Below are positions 8,421 through 17,301 of a stretch of DNA of 64,000 nucleotides, one piece after another. Below the pieces are notes generated by a model that saw nothing but the letters and a program-made list of their open reading frames with translations, searched no databases and was not told where the DNA came from. The position numbers were made by a program, and so were the translations under genes. The stretch's first letter is position 1. Each line of letters begins with the position of its first letter. The DNA is from Levilactobacillus bambusae (GTDB lineage: Bacteria > Bacillota > Bacilli > Lactobacillales > Lactobacillaceae): positions 416,855 to 480,854 of the forward strand of contig NZ_QCXQ01000001.1 of the NCBI RefSeq assembly GCF_003124125.1, given 5' to 3'.

Positions 8421-9620
8421 ATGGATTCATCACTTAAATCAACATCAAGACCCACGCACCCAACGTTAACGCTCTTAGCATTAGCCGTAAGCGCATTTGG
8501 AATTGGTTCAACCGAATTTATTAGTGTCGGCCTAATTCCCATGCTGGTTAAAACCTTTGGCATCTCACTCTCAACCGCGGGCCTAACGGTGACAGTGTAT
8601 GCAGCTGGAATCGCAATTGGAGCCCCCCTGCTTACCCTTCTCACCGGCCAGATCAACCGTAAAACCCTTTTGATGGCTACCATGCTGCTGTTCATTTTAG
8701 GCAACCTTATTTCAGCGGTTGCGCCAGCCTTTTGGGTTCTATTACTTGGTCGGATTCTTGCCGCTTTAGCCCACGGTATTTTTATGACGATCTCAAGCTT
8801 AATTGCGGCCAACGTGGTCCCTAAAAACAAGCGGGCTTCCGCCATCGCCATTATGTTTACCGGACTCACCATCGCCACCGTTACCGGAGTACCACTTGGG
8901 ACGTTTATCGGTGAACTGACCAGTTGGCACTTCTCCTTTCTGTTTATCGTTGGGATTGGCGTCATTGGCCTAATTGCCGATTTTATCCTGGTCCCCAAAA
9001 ACCTTCCTACTCCCGGACGATCAGAAATTAGGGGGATTTGGCGGATCCTCGGGCAACCGCAGCTTCTGCTGGCCCTCTTAATCACCGTATTCGGATACGG
9101 GGCCACCTTTCCCATCTACACCTATCTATCACCCATTCTAATGAGAAATATGGGCTGGCAACCTCGATCAATTATCTTAATTTTAGTTCTGTACGGAATG
9201 ATGGTTGCAATTGGGAATTCCGTTGGTGGGCGGCTCGCAAATCAATCGCCGCTAACCTCCCTGTTAAGAATGTTCACTGGGTTAGGCCTTGCTACCCTGA
9301 GTTTCTTTTTATTAATGAATACCCATTACCTTGGGTTAATGGCCGTGCTATTTCTGGGTCTCATGGCGTTTATGAGTGTCCCAGGCCTCCAGCTATTCAT
9401 TGTTCAGCTAGCCGAAAAGTTCACCCCTAAAGACGTCACGATGGCGTCCGCCCTTAATATTTCAGCCTTTAACGTTGGAATTGCCATGGGGTCGACGCTT
9501 GGTGGTAAACTGACTCAAATTGGCGGATTATCACTTACTCCATTTGGCAGCCTAATGCTGGTTATTACGGGAATCGGCCTCACTCTCTGGCTTCAAAAGT
9601 TAATTCGAGCTACCCATTAA
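8421..9620 (+). CDS. MFS transporter, drug:H+ antiporter-1 type (AraJ/YdhP-like)
   Basis: A 399-residue major facilitator with 12 predicted membrane segments. 'VSAFGIGSTEFISVGLIPML' in segment 1 and the segment 2-3 loop 'LTGQINRKTLL' are typical of the DHA1 family of sugar or drug efflux proteins. I chose ATG 8421, which is 7 bases after AGGAGGA; an in-frame TTG two codons upstream is too close to it. The substrate cannot be inferred; AraJ-like members export sugars, amino acids or toxic compounds. It is monocistronic and convergent with rpmF across a shared terminator. Confidence 0.9.
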   Translation: MDSSLKSTSRPTHPTLTLLALAVSAFGIGSTEFISVGLIPMLVKTFGISLSTAGLTVTVYAAGIAIGAPLLTLLTGQINRKTLLMATMLLFILGNLISAVAPAFWVLLLGRILAALAHGIFMTISSLIAANVVPKNKRASAIAIMFTGLTIATVTGVPLGTFIGELTSWHFSFLFIVGIGVIGLIADFILVPKNLPTPGRSEIRGIWRILGQPQLLLALLITVFGYGATFPIYTYLSPILMRNMGWQPRSIILILVLYGMMVAIGNSVGGRLANQSPLTSLLRMFTGLGLATLSFFLLMNTHYLGLMAVLFLGLMAFMSVPGLQLFIVQLAEKFTPKDVTMASALNISAFNVGIAMGSTLGGKLTQIGGLSLTPFGSLMLVITGIGLTLWLQKLIRATH

Positions 9621-9626
9621 ATCGAC

Positions 9627-9665
9627 AAAAAAACACCCAGAAGCCGCGGACTTCTGGGTGTTTTT
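9627..9665. terminator. Bidirectional terminator between the MFS gene and rpmF
   Basis: AAACACCCAGAAG / CTTCTGGGTGTTT stem of 13 pairs with a 7-base loop, A run on the left and T run on the right, so it can stop transcription from both converging genes. Confidence 0.92.
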
Positions 9666-9686
9666 CATTGTCTATCAAACGATAGA

Positions 9687-9866
9687 TTACTTATTACTAG
9701 CAACAACCTGACGGCCATTGTAATATCCACAACTAGGGCAAACCATGTGGCTTACGCGAAGTTCACCACAGTTTGGGCATGCTGACAAGTTAGGAGTAGA
9801 CAACTTAATGTGACCCCGACGCATGCGCTTCTTAGTTTTAGACGTTTTACGTGCTGGTACAGCCAA
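9687..9866 (-). CDS. rpmF: 50S ribosomal protein L32
   Basis: A 59-residue large-subunit protein, [17 protein letters not shown] at the N-terminus. It has a zinc-ribbon: Cys-X2-Cys in 'CPNCGELR' and Cys-X2-Cys in 'CPSCGYYNG', so this is the zinc-binding (C+) form rather than the C- form induced on zinc starvation. The start is TTG at 9864-9866 behind GGAGG; upstream codons lack family similarity. It follows the DUF177 gene, the usual partner of rpmF. Confidence 0.97.
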   Translation of the reverse strand: MAVPARKTSKTKKRMRRGHIKLSTPNLSACPNCGELRVSHMVCPSCGYYNGRQVVASNK

Positions 9867-9928
9867 GACCAACACCTCCTTCAAATAAAATTATCCACTA
9901 GTGAAATTTTTATTGGCTTGCAAAGGGA

Positions 9929-10474
9929 TTACTTATCATCCTGATCAGGGAAGTAATTCTTAAGCTTTGCAAGACGTGGATCAACAGATTGATTGTCCTT
10001 CTTCTCTTGTTCCTGATCCGCTTCCGAAATGACACGCCAGTCTTCGCCGTTTGGCATTGGGGCGCCCTGTTCTTCCTTATCGGTCAGAATGTGAATTGGG
10101 ACTTGTGCAAGAATATTATCACCAACCGCTTTATCGAAATCAATAATGTCGTCCTCAATGACTAAAACAACATCTGATTCCTCGAATTGAGTCAGTGCAG
10201 CCTGCGTATTGACATAGTATTCCTTAATTTCAAAGTCCTCTGGTAACGCTACGGGTTCAAGCGACCGTGAAGATGGAACCGTAATGGTTGTCGTAATGTG
10301 CGCCGTCAATACTACCTGACCGCCCTCATTACGCAGGGTACCTGAAACGTGAACGGGAGTTAAATCCAACACCTCGCTCGGGTACCGATCCATCAAGTCA
10401 GACTTTAAGTCTAAGGTGTCATCAAATTGAAGTGGTTCCTGATTCTTTAAGCTATCAGATAACGACCATTTCAT
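9929..10474 (-). CDS. yceD: DUF177 / YceD-family protein
   Basis: A 181-residue protein of the YceD (DUF177) family, encoded directly upstream of rpmF as in most bacteria and linked to 23S rRNA accumulation. The conserved C-terminal part includes 'DPRLAKLKNYF' (about 165-175), a family hallmark. The usual CxRC cysteine motif of many relatives is absent: no cysteine is visible in the whole protein. AGGAGG precedes the ATG. It is probably co-transcribed with rpmF (62 bases apart). Confidence 0.9.
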   Translation of the reverse strand: MKWSLSDSLKNQEPLQFDDTLDLKSDLMDRYPSEVLDLTPVHVSGTLRNEGGQVVLTAHITTTITVPSSRSLEPVALPEDFEIKEYYVNTQAALTQFEESDVVLVIEDDIIDFDKAVGDNILAQVPIHILTDKEEQGAPMPNGEDWRVISEADQEQEKKDNQSVDPRLAKLKNYFPDQDDK

Positions 10475-10566
10475 CGCAAAGACCTCCTAATGCAACGGAT
10501 ATAAGTATACCCGTTCAAAAATATAATGTCAAGGTGATTTCCTTGATAGCTAATAAATGATTCAAC

Positions 10567-11709
10567 TCATAATGATGCCGCATAAATCGGGTGACGGTGC
10601 AAATCCTGTTCAACCCCCGTCACCATTTGGCGCATGAGGCCCGCCCTATACTCAGCCTGATACTCGCCATCAACGAGCGCAGGTGATAGCTGGGTAATTA
10701 ACGGCAGACCCGTTCGCTTTTTTTCTTGGTGTAGGTAGGCTCGGCCCGTATCGTTAAACCCCAAAACCCTGAGCAGCGTTGCGGAACCGATCATTTCATC
10801 GGGCGTTAACTGCAATAGCGCGTATACCGCCTGACGCTGGAGCCGGGTGTACGTATACCGCTTTGTTTTCACACGCTGCATGAACTGGTCAAAATTAGTT
10901 GACCTCCTTGCTTCACGCTGAAGCCGAAATTCAATTCCCTCAGTCATCATATAGAAATCCCGCAATCGATTGACATTGGTGATCCCTAATCCCGACTGTA
11001 ACTGGGGCCAAAAGTCGGCCCAGGTGATCCCGGATTTTTGCTGAAGGGCGTTCAAGGTCGCTTCCGGTACTACCCGCCCTACCGTGTCCCAGCGCTGTTT
11101 AAAAGCGGCTCGCCGGATTGCAGTTCCGCTTGCAACCGAGGTTGAGCGTTCAATAGTTGGATCTCGGTGCCGACTTTGCTCCCGTTTGACGGGCACTAAA
11201 TGGAGGGGTGAGCCCAACTGCTGGTTAGCCTGCGCGTAAGCAAACGCCAAGATATCATTTGAGTCAGTCAATCGAATTCCCGTTGCGGCTTGAAGAAAAC
11301 GATCATATTGTGCGGCATACGTTTGGTCGAACCGACGAAAGAAATCTGACTGCCGGGGTTGTTCCATAACTAAGTTCATCATATCGATCTCAGGGTGTTC
11401 AGCACCGTAAGCCAGCCAATCACAGTTGATTGCAGCTGCTAATTGGACCCCGCCCATAGCAAACCGGTGAGCCGGTTGGACGGCAAACTGAACCGGCAGT
11501 TCGATAACCAGATCCACCCCATTTTGCAGGGCTAACTTGGTTCGATCCCATTTATCAAGGAGTGCCGGTTCCCCCCGTTGCAGCCAATTGCTGCTCATGA
11601 TGGCGATCGTTACGTCAGCCCCCGTTATTTCCTTAGCTCGCAACAGCTGATACCGGTGCCCATTATGAAATGGATTATACTCCGCAACAATGCCAACCGC
11701 ATGTAACAT
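10567..11709 (-). CDS. tmcAL: tRNA(Met) cytidine acetate ligase
   Basis: A 380-residue enzyme (formerly YlbM) that forms N4-acetylcytidine at the wobble base of elongator tRNA-Met using acetate and ATP. The nucleotidyltransferase domain starts 'GIVAEYNPFHNGHRYQL' with the HNGH motif (about 15-18), and 'KREQSRHRDPTIERSTSVASGTAIR' (about 180-205) contains the second nucleotide-binding region. Length matches the family (about 380-400). It is the last gene of the yqeG-to-tmcAL run, 5 bases after yqeM. Confidence 0.95.
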   Translation of the reverse strand: MLHAVGIVAEYNPFHNGHRYQLLRAKEITGADVTIAIMSSNWLQRGEPALLDKWDRTKLALQNGVDLVIELPVQFAVQPAHRFAMGGVQLAAAINCDWLAYGAEHPEIDMMNLVMEQPRQSDFFRRFDQTYAAQYDRFLQAATGIRLTDSNDILAFAYAQANQQLGSPLHLVPVKREQSRHRDPTIERSTSVASGTAIRRAAFKQRWDTVGRVVPEATLNALQQKSGITWADFWPQLQSGLGITNVNRLRDFYMMTEGIEFRLQREARRSTNFDQFMQRVKTKRYTYTRLQRQAVYALLQLTPDEMIGSATLLRVLGFNDTGRAYLHQEKKRTGLPLITQLSPALVDGEYQAEYRAGLMRQMVTGVEQDLHRHPIYAASL

Positions 11710-11714
11710 GGGGT

Positions 11715-12458
11715 TTACGCCTCCTTATGGCACGTAAAAAACCAGCGTGTCGTTTCCGGTGTGATTTCACCATTCCCAAAATCCGCACTTACCTCAACCC
11801 GGGAAAATCCCGCCTTCGCTAATAGTTCTTGGTAGGTTGCCAAACTGTAAGTTCGTTCATGATGGAGCTCATTCAATTTATCGTAACCCTGCTTTTCTTC
11901 GTTATAAACAAAGAAGGTTAAATCATGTTCGACTTCATGAGGGATTTCTGTTCCGTAACTCGACCATAAAAACGCCCGGTGTTGATCGTGATAATTATAC
12001 ATATAGCCCGGATATAGGTCATCCGTTTGGTACGGGGTGATCACATCAAACATAAAGGTTCCCCCACTAACAAGGTGCTTTTCCACCTGACTAAACGCCA
12101 GTCCGACCTCCTCTTCATCAGCCAAATAGTTTAGTGAATCATCAAAACAGGTCACCACGGAGGCTGGGGTAACCCCAGCTAAGTCTAACAAATTCCCCTG
12201 CATCCACGGAATCGTCACGTCCACTTCCCATGCGTGCCGGTCTGCGATCGCTAACATTTCGGCTGAAAGATCCAAGCCGCTCACCTCATAGCCGGCCTTA
12301 GCCATCATAACCGCTAACCGTCCCGTTCCGCAGGCCAAGTCCAATACGGGACCGTCACCCGGTTTGACGTTTGACACGACAAAATCCAGCCACTGATCGT
12401 ACATGGCTGGATCGAAGAGCTCATCGTACAGCTCAGCAAATGTCGTATAGTTTTCCAT
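11715..12458 (-). CDS. yqeM: Class I SAM-dependent methyltransferase (YqeM-like)
   Basis: A 247-residue methyltransferase with a Rossmann fold. Motif I is 'VLDLACGTGRLAVMMAKAG' (about 40-58), with a following acidic residue in 'GLDLSAEML', and a post-I region 'VTCFDDSLNYL' (about 105). The position after rsfS matches yqeM of the Bacillus yqe operon. The substrate is unknown; the operon suggests RNA or ribosome-related work, but that is only context. The stop of rsfS overlaps the ATG by one base. Confidence 0.9.
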   Translation of the reverse strand: MENYTTFAELYDELFDPAMYDQWLDFVVSNVKPGDGPVLDLACGTGRLAVMMAKAGYEVSGLDLSAEMLAIADRHAWEVDVTIPWMQGNLLDLAGVTPASVVTCFDDSLNYLADEEEVGLAFSQVEKHLVSGGTFMFDVITPYQTDDLYPGYMYNYHDQHRAFLWSSYGTEIPHEVEHDLTFFVYNEEKQGYDKLNELHHERTYSLATYQELLAKAGFSRVEVSADFGNGEITPETTRWFFTCHKEA

Positions 12459-12814
12459 TATTCAGTCACCCATTGGGCAACGTCAATGGCAGGTGCCTGT
12501 GACCATAATTTTTCGAGGTTGTAGTAACCACGTTGATCGGACTTAAAGACGTGAACCACGACGTCACCCAAATCCATTAAAATCCAGTTAGCGGCATCCT
12601 TACCTTCAACGGACTTTACGGTTACGCCGGCCTTTTCTTCAGCGTCTTTAATCGCATCGACGATGGCTTGCACCTGACGACCAGATCCCGCATCCATAAT
12701 TAAAAAATAGTCGGAAACTAAACTAACCCCGTCTAAATTTAAGGCAACGATATTTTCAGCTCTTTTACTGTCAGCCGCTTTAACGGCAATTTCTAAAATT
12801 TCTTTGCTGTTCAT
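12458..12814 (-). CDS. rsfS: Ribosomal silencing factor RsfS
   Basis: A 118-residue protein that binds L14 on the 50S subunit and blocks subunit joining when nutrients are short. The RsfS/Iojap core is clear: 'DYFLIMDAGSGRQVQAIVDAI', 'EGKDAANWILMDLGDVVVHVF' and 'YYNLEKLW'. Length is typical (105-120). It lies between yqeK (14 bases) and yqeM (1-base overlap). Confidence 0.96.
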   Translation of the reverse strand: MNSKEILEIAVKAADSKRAENIVALNLDGVSLVSDYFLIMDAGSGRQVQAIVDAIKDAEEKAGVTVKSVEGKDAANWILMDLGDVVVHVFKSDQRGYYNLEKLWSQAPAIDVAQWVTE

Positions 12815-12828
12815 TCATTTACTCCCTT

Positions 12829-13437
12829 TTATAAGTCAGAATATTGAGGCACCCAGGCGTTATACGTCGTTAGAGTCGCAGGATAGACTGGTGCATTTTT
12901 GGCAATTAAATAGGCCAGGGTCCGCTTCGTTTGGTAGGCAACGGCTTTCGGTAAGTCTTCGTGTGATAACTGTCGCGCCTGTTCAACCCCGTCAAAATCC
13001 CGTTTTGGATCAATATAATCGGCCATGTAGATAATCTGCTCCAACGTTGTCATGTAGGGAGCTCCCGTTGTGTGGTACCGGATGGCATTTAAAATCTCTT
13101 CATCGTCAATTAATAGTTCCCGTCTTACCAGCTCGGCACCAACGAGACCATGCCAGATGGCATTGCCATAGTTGAGGAGGTCGGGATCCATGTGGTAGGC
13201 CTTAATTGCCGTAATAAAATCAGCGTCGGGCCGTTGCTTAGCGTAGTCGTGACATAATCCCGCGATACTAGCCCGTTCAACGTCCGCATCATTTTCCTTA
13301 GCGAGTTCCATTGCAACTTGTTCAACCCGCAAAACGTGTTCAAATCGGGGTTTCTTCAGTTGGGTATGAATCTTTTCGACAAGTTCTTCCCGGGTGTAAG
13401 GCGTTAGGTGTTCGTGATAAACCAAATCCTTAGTCAT
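12829..13437 (-). CDS. yqeK: HD-domain bis(5'-nucleosyl)-tetraphosphatase (symmetrical) YqeK
   Basis: A 202-residue HD hydrolase; YqeK splits diadenosine tetraphosphate into two ADP in many Gram-positives. Motifs: 'RFEHVLRVEQVAMEL' (His about 34), the HD pair in 'IAGLCHDYAKQR' (about 66), 'IWHGLVGAEL' (His about 96), 'AIRYHTTGA' (His about 120) and 'IYMADYIDP' (Asp about 140), the full metal-ligand set for the family. It overlaps the end of nadD by 8 bases, suggesting translational coupling. Confidence 0.95.
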   Translation of the reverse strand: MTKDLVYHEHLTPYTREELVEKIHTQLKKPRFEHVLRVEQVAMELAKENDADVERASIAGLCHDYAKQRPDADFITAIKAYHMDPDLLNYGNAIWHGLVGAELVRRELLIDDEEILNAIRYHTTGAPYMTTLEQIIYMADYIDPKRDFDGVEQARQLSHEDLPKAVAYQTKRTLAYLIAKNAPVYPATLTTYNAWVPQYSDL

Positions 13438-14068
13438 GATATAACTGATGCTCCTTTATATAACGTTCAACCATCATGGGAACCAGGTAGCGAATCGATC
13501 GCCGCTGGCTAACCAATTGACGAATCTGCGTGGAACTGACGTTAACTTCTGGTGCATCAACCCACATGACGGGATAGGGTGATTCGCACCGAAACCCTTC
13601 CCGACCGACCCCTACAAATTGAACCAGGTGCACAAGATCCTCGATTCGATACCACTTTGGCAAATAATCGACCATATCGCCACCAATAATGAAGTAGTAC
13701 TGATTTTCAGGGTGCCGTTCCGTCAAGATCTTCATCGTCTCAAACGTATAACTCTTCCCGCCCCGGTTGACCTCCTCTAGCTCAAGGCCAAACTTGGGGT
13801 TATCAGCAATCGCCGATTTTACCATATTCACGCGGTCCTCTGGCTGGATAGTCAGTTTTTGATCAATATGGGGTGGAAGTGCATCAGGCATAAACAAAAC
13901 CTGTTCGAGATCCAGCTGCGTACAGACTTGATCCGCCATGATGAGGTGTCCCATATGCGGAGGATTGAATGTCCCACCTAAGATCCCGATACGGTGCTTA
14001 GGCTTAATTTCATCCACCTGTACCTGAATTGCAACCTCAGGACGAAGTTGCGTCGTCGTTTTAGCCAA
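13430..14068 (-). CDS. nadD: Nicotinate-nucleotide adenylyltransferase
   Basis: A 212-residue enzyme that joins nicotinate mononucleotide and ATP to form deamido-NAD in NAD synthesis. The nucleotidyltransferase motif 'GILGGTFNPPHMGHLIMA' (about 29-46, HxGH) and 'VSSTQIRQLV' (ISSTxIR) are present. About 20 residues precede the fold, a modest extension often seen in lactobacilli. It sits between yhbY and yqeK in the standard order. Confidence 0.96.
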   Translation of the reverse strand: MAKTTTQLRPEVAIQVQVDEIKPKHRIGILGGTFNPPHMGHLIMADQVCTQLDLEQVLFMPDALPPHIDQKLTIQPEDRVNMVKSAIADNPKFGLELEEVNRGGKSYTFETMKILTERHPENQYYFIIGGDMVDYLPKWYRIEDLVHLVQFVGVGREGFRCESPYPVMWVDAPEVNVSSTQIRQLVSQRRSIRYLVPMMVERYIKEHQLYHD

Positions 14069-14085
14069 AATGCATCCCCGATTCC

Positions 14086-14397
14086 TTACATGTGATTAAC
14101 GGTGACTGAATAGCGCTGGTTAGCTTCGTCACTCGCCGGTAAGTAAAGTACTAAGACCCTACCAATCGATTGTACCACTTCAATTGGGGTATTTTCTTCA
14201 ATGAATGCCTGGGTCTCCTTAGTCGTCACATCAGCGGCCTGCTGTAAGTTAATTTTGATGAGTTCCCGTTTTTCTAAGGCGCCCGTCAATTGATTCAGCC
14301 ACGCCTCCGTGAGCCCGTTCTTTCCAACCGAAAAGATGGGTTTTAGCGAGTGAGCCTGGGCCCGTAAATAGCGTTTTTGTTTTCCACGTAAAGTCAT
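14086..14397 (-). CDS. yhbY: CRM-domain ribosome assembly RNA-binding protein YhbY (YqeI)
   Basis: A 103-residue protein consisting of one CRM domain: 'LRGKQKRYLRAQAHSLKPIFSVGKNG' (about 2-27) carries the conserved GxxG-like loop 'VGKNGLT', and the end 'QSIGRVLVLYLPA' fits the family. It associates with pre-50S particles. It lies 43 bases after yqeH in the same direction. Confidence 0.95.
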   Translation of the reverse strand: MTLRGKQKRYLRAQAHSLKPIFSVGKNGLTEAWLNQLTGALEKRELIKINLQQAADVTTKETQAFIEENTPIEVVQSIGRVLVLYLPASDEANQRYSVTVNHM

Positions 14398-14440
14398 TTA
14401 AATTTAATTTCCTCCAAGTTGTTTCAAGTCTGCTAGTCGA

Positions 14441-15580
14441 TTAAACCATGGGGCGGCGTAATATGACTGATACGCCCTTAGGTGCCCAACCAGCTACGGT
14501 CACCCCAGCTGGAACGGTCACCCATCCTAAGCCTTCAAAGACCAGGTCACTTTTTTCATCGGTATGAAATTCATGCCGAACTAATTCGGGCAGGGCTTCA
14601 TCGTCCGCATGTGGCGGCGTTAATAAATCCCCCACGTGTTTGTCGTAAAATTGATCGGCATTTTCAAGCTTAGTCCGGTGAACGTATAAGTTATTTTCAA
14701 AGTATAGGGTAAAGCCGTGCTTCGGGCCCTTGATGTAGTCAAACCGAGCCATGCCAGCAAAGAATAGGGTCTGGCCATCGTTAAGCTGATACACCTTGGG
14801 CTTAATCGTTTTTTGCGGTGTAACGACCTTTAAATCATTTCCCGACAGGTAATGGGCCATTTGTTCCGGTTGAATAATTCCGGGGGTGTCCACTAAAACG
14901 TGTTCATCATCCAATGGAATTTCAATTCGATCCAACGTTGTCCCCGGAAAGCGAGAGGTCGTAATGACATCCTTGGCCCCGGTGTTCTGCCGAATAATTT
15001 GGTTAATTAACGTCGACTTACCAACGTTAGTGACACCGACAACGTAGACATCTCTATCTCCCCTGTATTGATCGATTAACTGAAGCAGTTCATCCACCGA
15101 TTGATTCGTCTTTGCACTAATTAACGCCGTATCAATTGGCCGAATTCCAGCTTCGTTGGCCCGCTGCCGGATCCAATCCTTCAGCTTTGACTGTTTGATT
15201 GAACTCGGCATCAAGTCGGCTTTATTTCCAACCAGTAACACTGGATTTTCACCAACAAATCGGTGCAGACCGGGAATCAAGCTGCCGTTAAAGTCGAAAA
15301 TATCAACCACGTAAACGATTAAGGCGTTAGCATCCCGAATTTGACTCAACAACCGTAAAAAGTCATCGTCCGTTAGGCCAACGGGGGTAATTTCGTTATA
15401 GTGCCGCAACCGAAAACAGCGCTGACAGTACACTTCAGTTTTATCGAAATCTTTTTTTAAGGCTGAAGCTGGCGTATACCCAGGCTGGGTTTTATCAGCT
15501 GTCTGAATTCGGGCCCCACACCCAATACAGTAAAGGGGTTCTCCGTCAATCAGTAACTCATCCGTTTTATTTTCGGTCAT
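14441..15580 (-). CDS. yqeH: Ribosome biogenesis GTPase YqeH
   Basis: A 379-residue circularly permuted GTPase needed for 30S assembly. An N-terminal zinc finger with Cys pairs 'CIGCGARIQT' and 'CQRCFRLRHYNE' (about 18-65) precedes the GTPase motifs in permuted order: G4 'VGNKADLM', G5 'ISAKTNQ', G1 'GVTNVGKSTL', G2 and G3 'LVDTPGI'. The C-terminal domain completes the usual length (about 370). It overlaps yqeG by 14 bases, with AGGAGG inside the overlap. Confidence 0.97.
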   Translation of the reverse strand: MTENKTDELLIDGEPLYCIGCGARIQTADKTQPGYTPASALKKDFDKTEVYCQRCFRLRHYNEITPVGLTDDDFLRLLSQIRDANALIVYVVDIFDFNGSLIPGLHRFVGENPVLLVGNKADLMPSSIKQSKLKDWIRQRANEAGIRPIDTALISAKTNQSVDELLQLIDQYRGDRDVYVVGVTNVGKSTLINQIIRQNTGAKDVITTSRFPGTTLDRIEIPLDDEHVLVDTPGIIQPEQMAHYLSGNDLKVVTPQKTIKPKVYQLNDGQTLFFAGMARFDYIKGPKHGFTLYFENNLYVHRTKLENADQFYDKHVGDLLTPPHADDEALPELVRHEFHTDEKSDLVFEGLGWVTVPAGVTVAGWAPKGVSVILRRPMV

Positions 15581-16103
15581 TAATGTCCTCCTGCCAATCT
15601 AAATCATCATGGGCGGTTTTAAGTCGCCGCCATAGTTTCTTTTCAAAGTGCCGGTTAAACCGGGTATTCCATCGATCAGTTTCTAATATTGGTTTTACTA
15701 AAATACTGCGGACCCCGTCGCGGTTGGCTGCCCAAACATCAGTAATCAGTTGATCCCCAACCATCACCACTTCATTCTTTGACCAATGTCCCTTGCGCCG
15801 GGCCCGTTCAATGCCAGAAGTTCCGGGTTTTAACGCCCGTGACACAAACGGTAGCCCTAAGGGAGCAACTGCCCGTGAGACTCGCGCAGCACTATTATTT
15901 GAAACCACCACAATTGTAATTCCAGCGTCGTGCATTTGGTACATCCACCGCCGTAATTCGGGGGTCCCGTCCGGGTTGTTCCAGGCAATTAAGGTATTGT
16001 CTAAATCAGTTAAGATTGCCCGAATCCCGTGCTTATTTAGTTGGTCTGGCGTGATATCGTAGATTGCGGGTACCATCCACGTGGGTTTAAACTGATCAAT
16101 CAT
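15567..16103 (-). CDS. yqeG: YqeG-family HAD phosphatase
   Basis: A 178-residue HAD-IIIA enzyme with motif I 'TDLDNTLIAW' (about 30-39), motif II 'VVVSNNSA', Lys in 'ALKPGTSG' and acidic motif 'VMVGDQLITDVWAAN'. It resembles phosphatidylglycerophosphatase-like proteins, but the substrate is not proven in this group. An in-frame upstream ATG would add 12 residues (MGGACSKRRNLV), but AGGAGGAA sits 7 bases before ATG 16103, so that start is preferred. First gene of the yqeG-yqeM operon. Confidence 0.93.
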   Translation of the reverse strand: MIDQFKPTWMVPAIYDITPDQLNKHGIRAILTDLDNTLIAWNNPDGTPELRRWMYQMHDAGITIVVVSNNSAARVSRAVAPLGLPFVSRALKPGTSGIERARRKGHWSKNEVVMVGDQLITDVWAANRDGVRSILVKPILETDRWNTRFNRHFEKKLWRRLKTAHDDLDWQEDINDRK

Positions 16104-16285
16104 TACCAAATTCCTCCTCTTTGAGCATGCTCCGCCCAATTTACATCTAGGAGAATATTATACGCAATTTTCCCCCGTTTGACCACTATTGTTCCAATCT
16201 TATCACAAGGCACCAGGAATGAAACCACTTGATAACTGGAGTACAATAAACTTGGAACAATTAGCCACTGAAGGGAGCGTTTTAC

Positions 16286-17221
16286 ATGTACAGTTATGGA
16301 TTCAATCAATTTGGTGGGCCAGATGTTTTTACGGACCTCGACCTGCCCGAACCAGACCTTAAACCAGGCCAAATGCTCGTTAAGGTTATGGCCGTTGGAG
16401 TCACTCCCTACGACGCCTTAATGAGAGAAGGCAAAACCCAAAAGGATCGGCCAATGAACTTCCCCATTGTTCCTGGGACGGATATCGTTGGCACAATCGT
16501 CAAACAAGGTTCAGATGCTGATCAATTTTCCATTGGCGAAGTCGTGATTGGCAAGGCTAACATTGGCGGTTATGGTGAATACGTTCCCGTGAGCCAAAAG
16601 CGAATGGTCAGAAAACCAGAAGCACTACCCTTAGCTGAGGCCGCCGCACTTCCAACCCCCGGAACCGTCGCCTACGATATTTTCTTTGGGGCCACCGAAT
16701 TACCCGAAGACCAAATGATTACGGTCATGGGCGCAACCGGAGCGGTAGGGTCGCTAACCCTTCAAATCGCTAAACAACTGGGTCATCGGGCGCAAGCAGT
16801 GGTCTCCCCCCGAAACACCCAGCGGGCCCAACAGTTGCACGCCGATCAAGTCTTGACCTATGATCATGCTTTAAACATTGATGAACTACACCGAACTAAT
16901 TTCTTAGTGAATGCGTCACGGGGAGCCGACCATTTACAGATGGCGTTAGACCTGCTTAAGCCAACCGGCATTTTACTATCTCTAACTCACATTCCAAATT
17001 CGATTAGACAAGCCGCCCCCGACATCACCTTCATTGAAATGAATGATGCGACTTACCACCAAACAGGTAAGGCCCTCAATTATATGGTTGATCTCTACGG
17101 TGACGGCATGCTCGACATCGAAGTCGGTGAAACCCAACCATTTTCCTTAGCCGGGGTTATCGAAGCCCATAAAGATTTAGACTCTGGCCACCACGGAAAA
17201 ATTATTTTAACGAACGATTAA
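16286..17221 (+). CDS. NADPH-dependent quinone oxidoreductase-like protein (zinc-free MDR)
   Basis: A 311-residue medium-chain reductase without zinc ligands. It has the GroES-like N-terminal domain (1-115) with 'VTPYDALMREG' and 'VPGTDIVGTIV', and the nucleotide-binding domain with 'VMGATGAVGSLTLQIAKQLG' (about 149-168). Family members reduce quinones or enones with NADPH. It stands alone, divergent from yqeG, with its own terminator. The AAGGGAG site is 9 bases before the ATG. The substrate is not determinable. Confidence 0.9.
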   Translation: MYSYGFNQFGGPDVFTDLDLPEPDLKPGQMLVKVMAVGVTPYDALMREGKTQKDRPMNFPIVPGTDIVGTIVKQGSDADQFSIGEVVIGKANIGGYGEYVPVSQKRMVRKPEALPLAEAAALPTPGTVAYDIFFGATELPEDQMITVMGATGAVGSLTLQIAKQLGHRAQAVVSPRNTQRAQQLHADQVLTYDHALNIDELHRTNFLVNASRGADHLQMALDLLKPTGILLSLTHIPNSIRQAAPDITFIEMNDATYHQTGKALNYMVDLYGDGMLDIEVGETQPFSLAGVIEAHKDLDSGHHGKIILTND

Positions 17222-17227
17222 TCAAAA

Positions 17228-17277
17228 ATAAAACCAGTCCCACGGATAGTGATTACTACCCGTGGGACTGGTTTTTA
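17228..17277. terminator. Bidirectional terminator between the oxidoreductase and rplT
   Basis: AAACCAGTCCCACGG / CCGTGGGACTGGTTT stem of 15 pairs with a 14-base loop, A run on the left and T run on the right. It serves both converging units. Confidence 0.92.
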
Positions 17278-17301
17278 ACTCAATAAAACATCGAGTTAAT
17301 T

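Noticed and set aside
8405-9115. 236-codon open frame antisense to the MFS gene
   Set aside because: It shadows a strong MFS frame, has no good ribosome binding site and its translation looks like a random mix of I, P, R and S.
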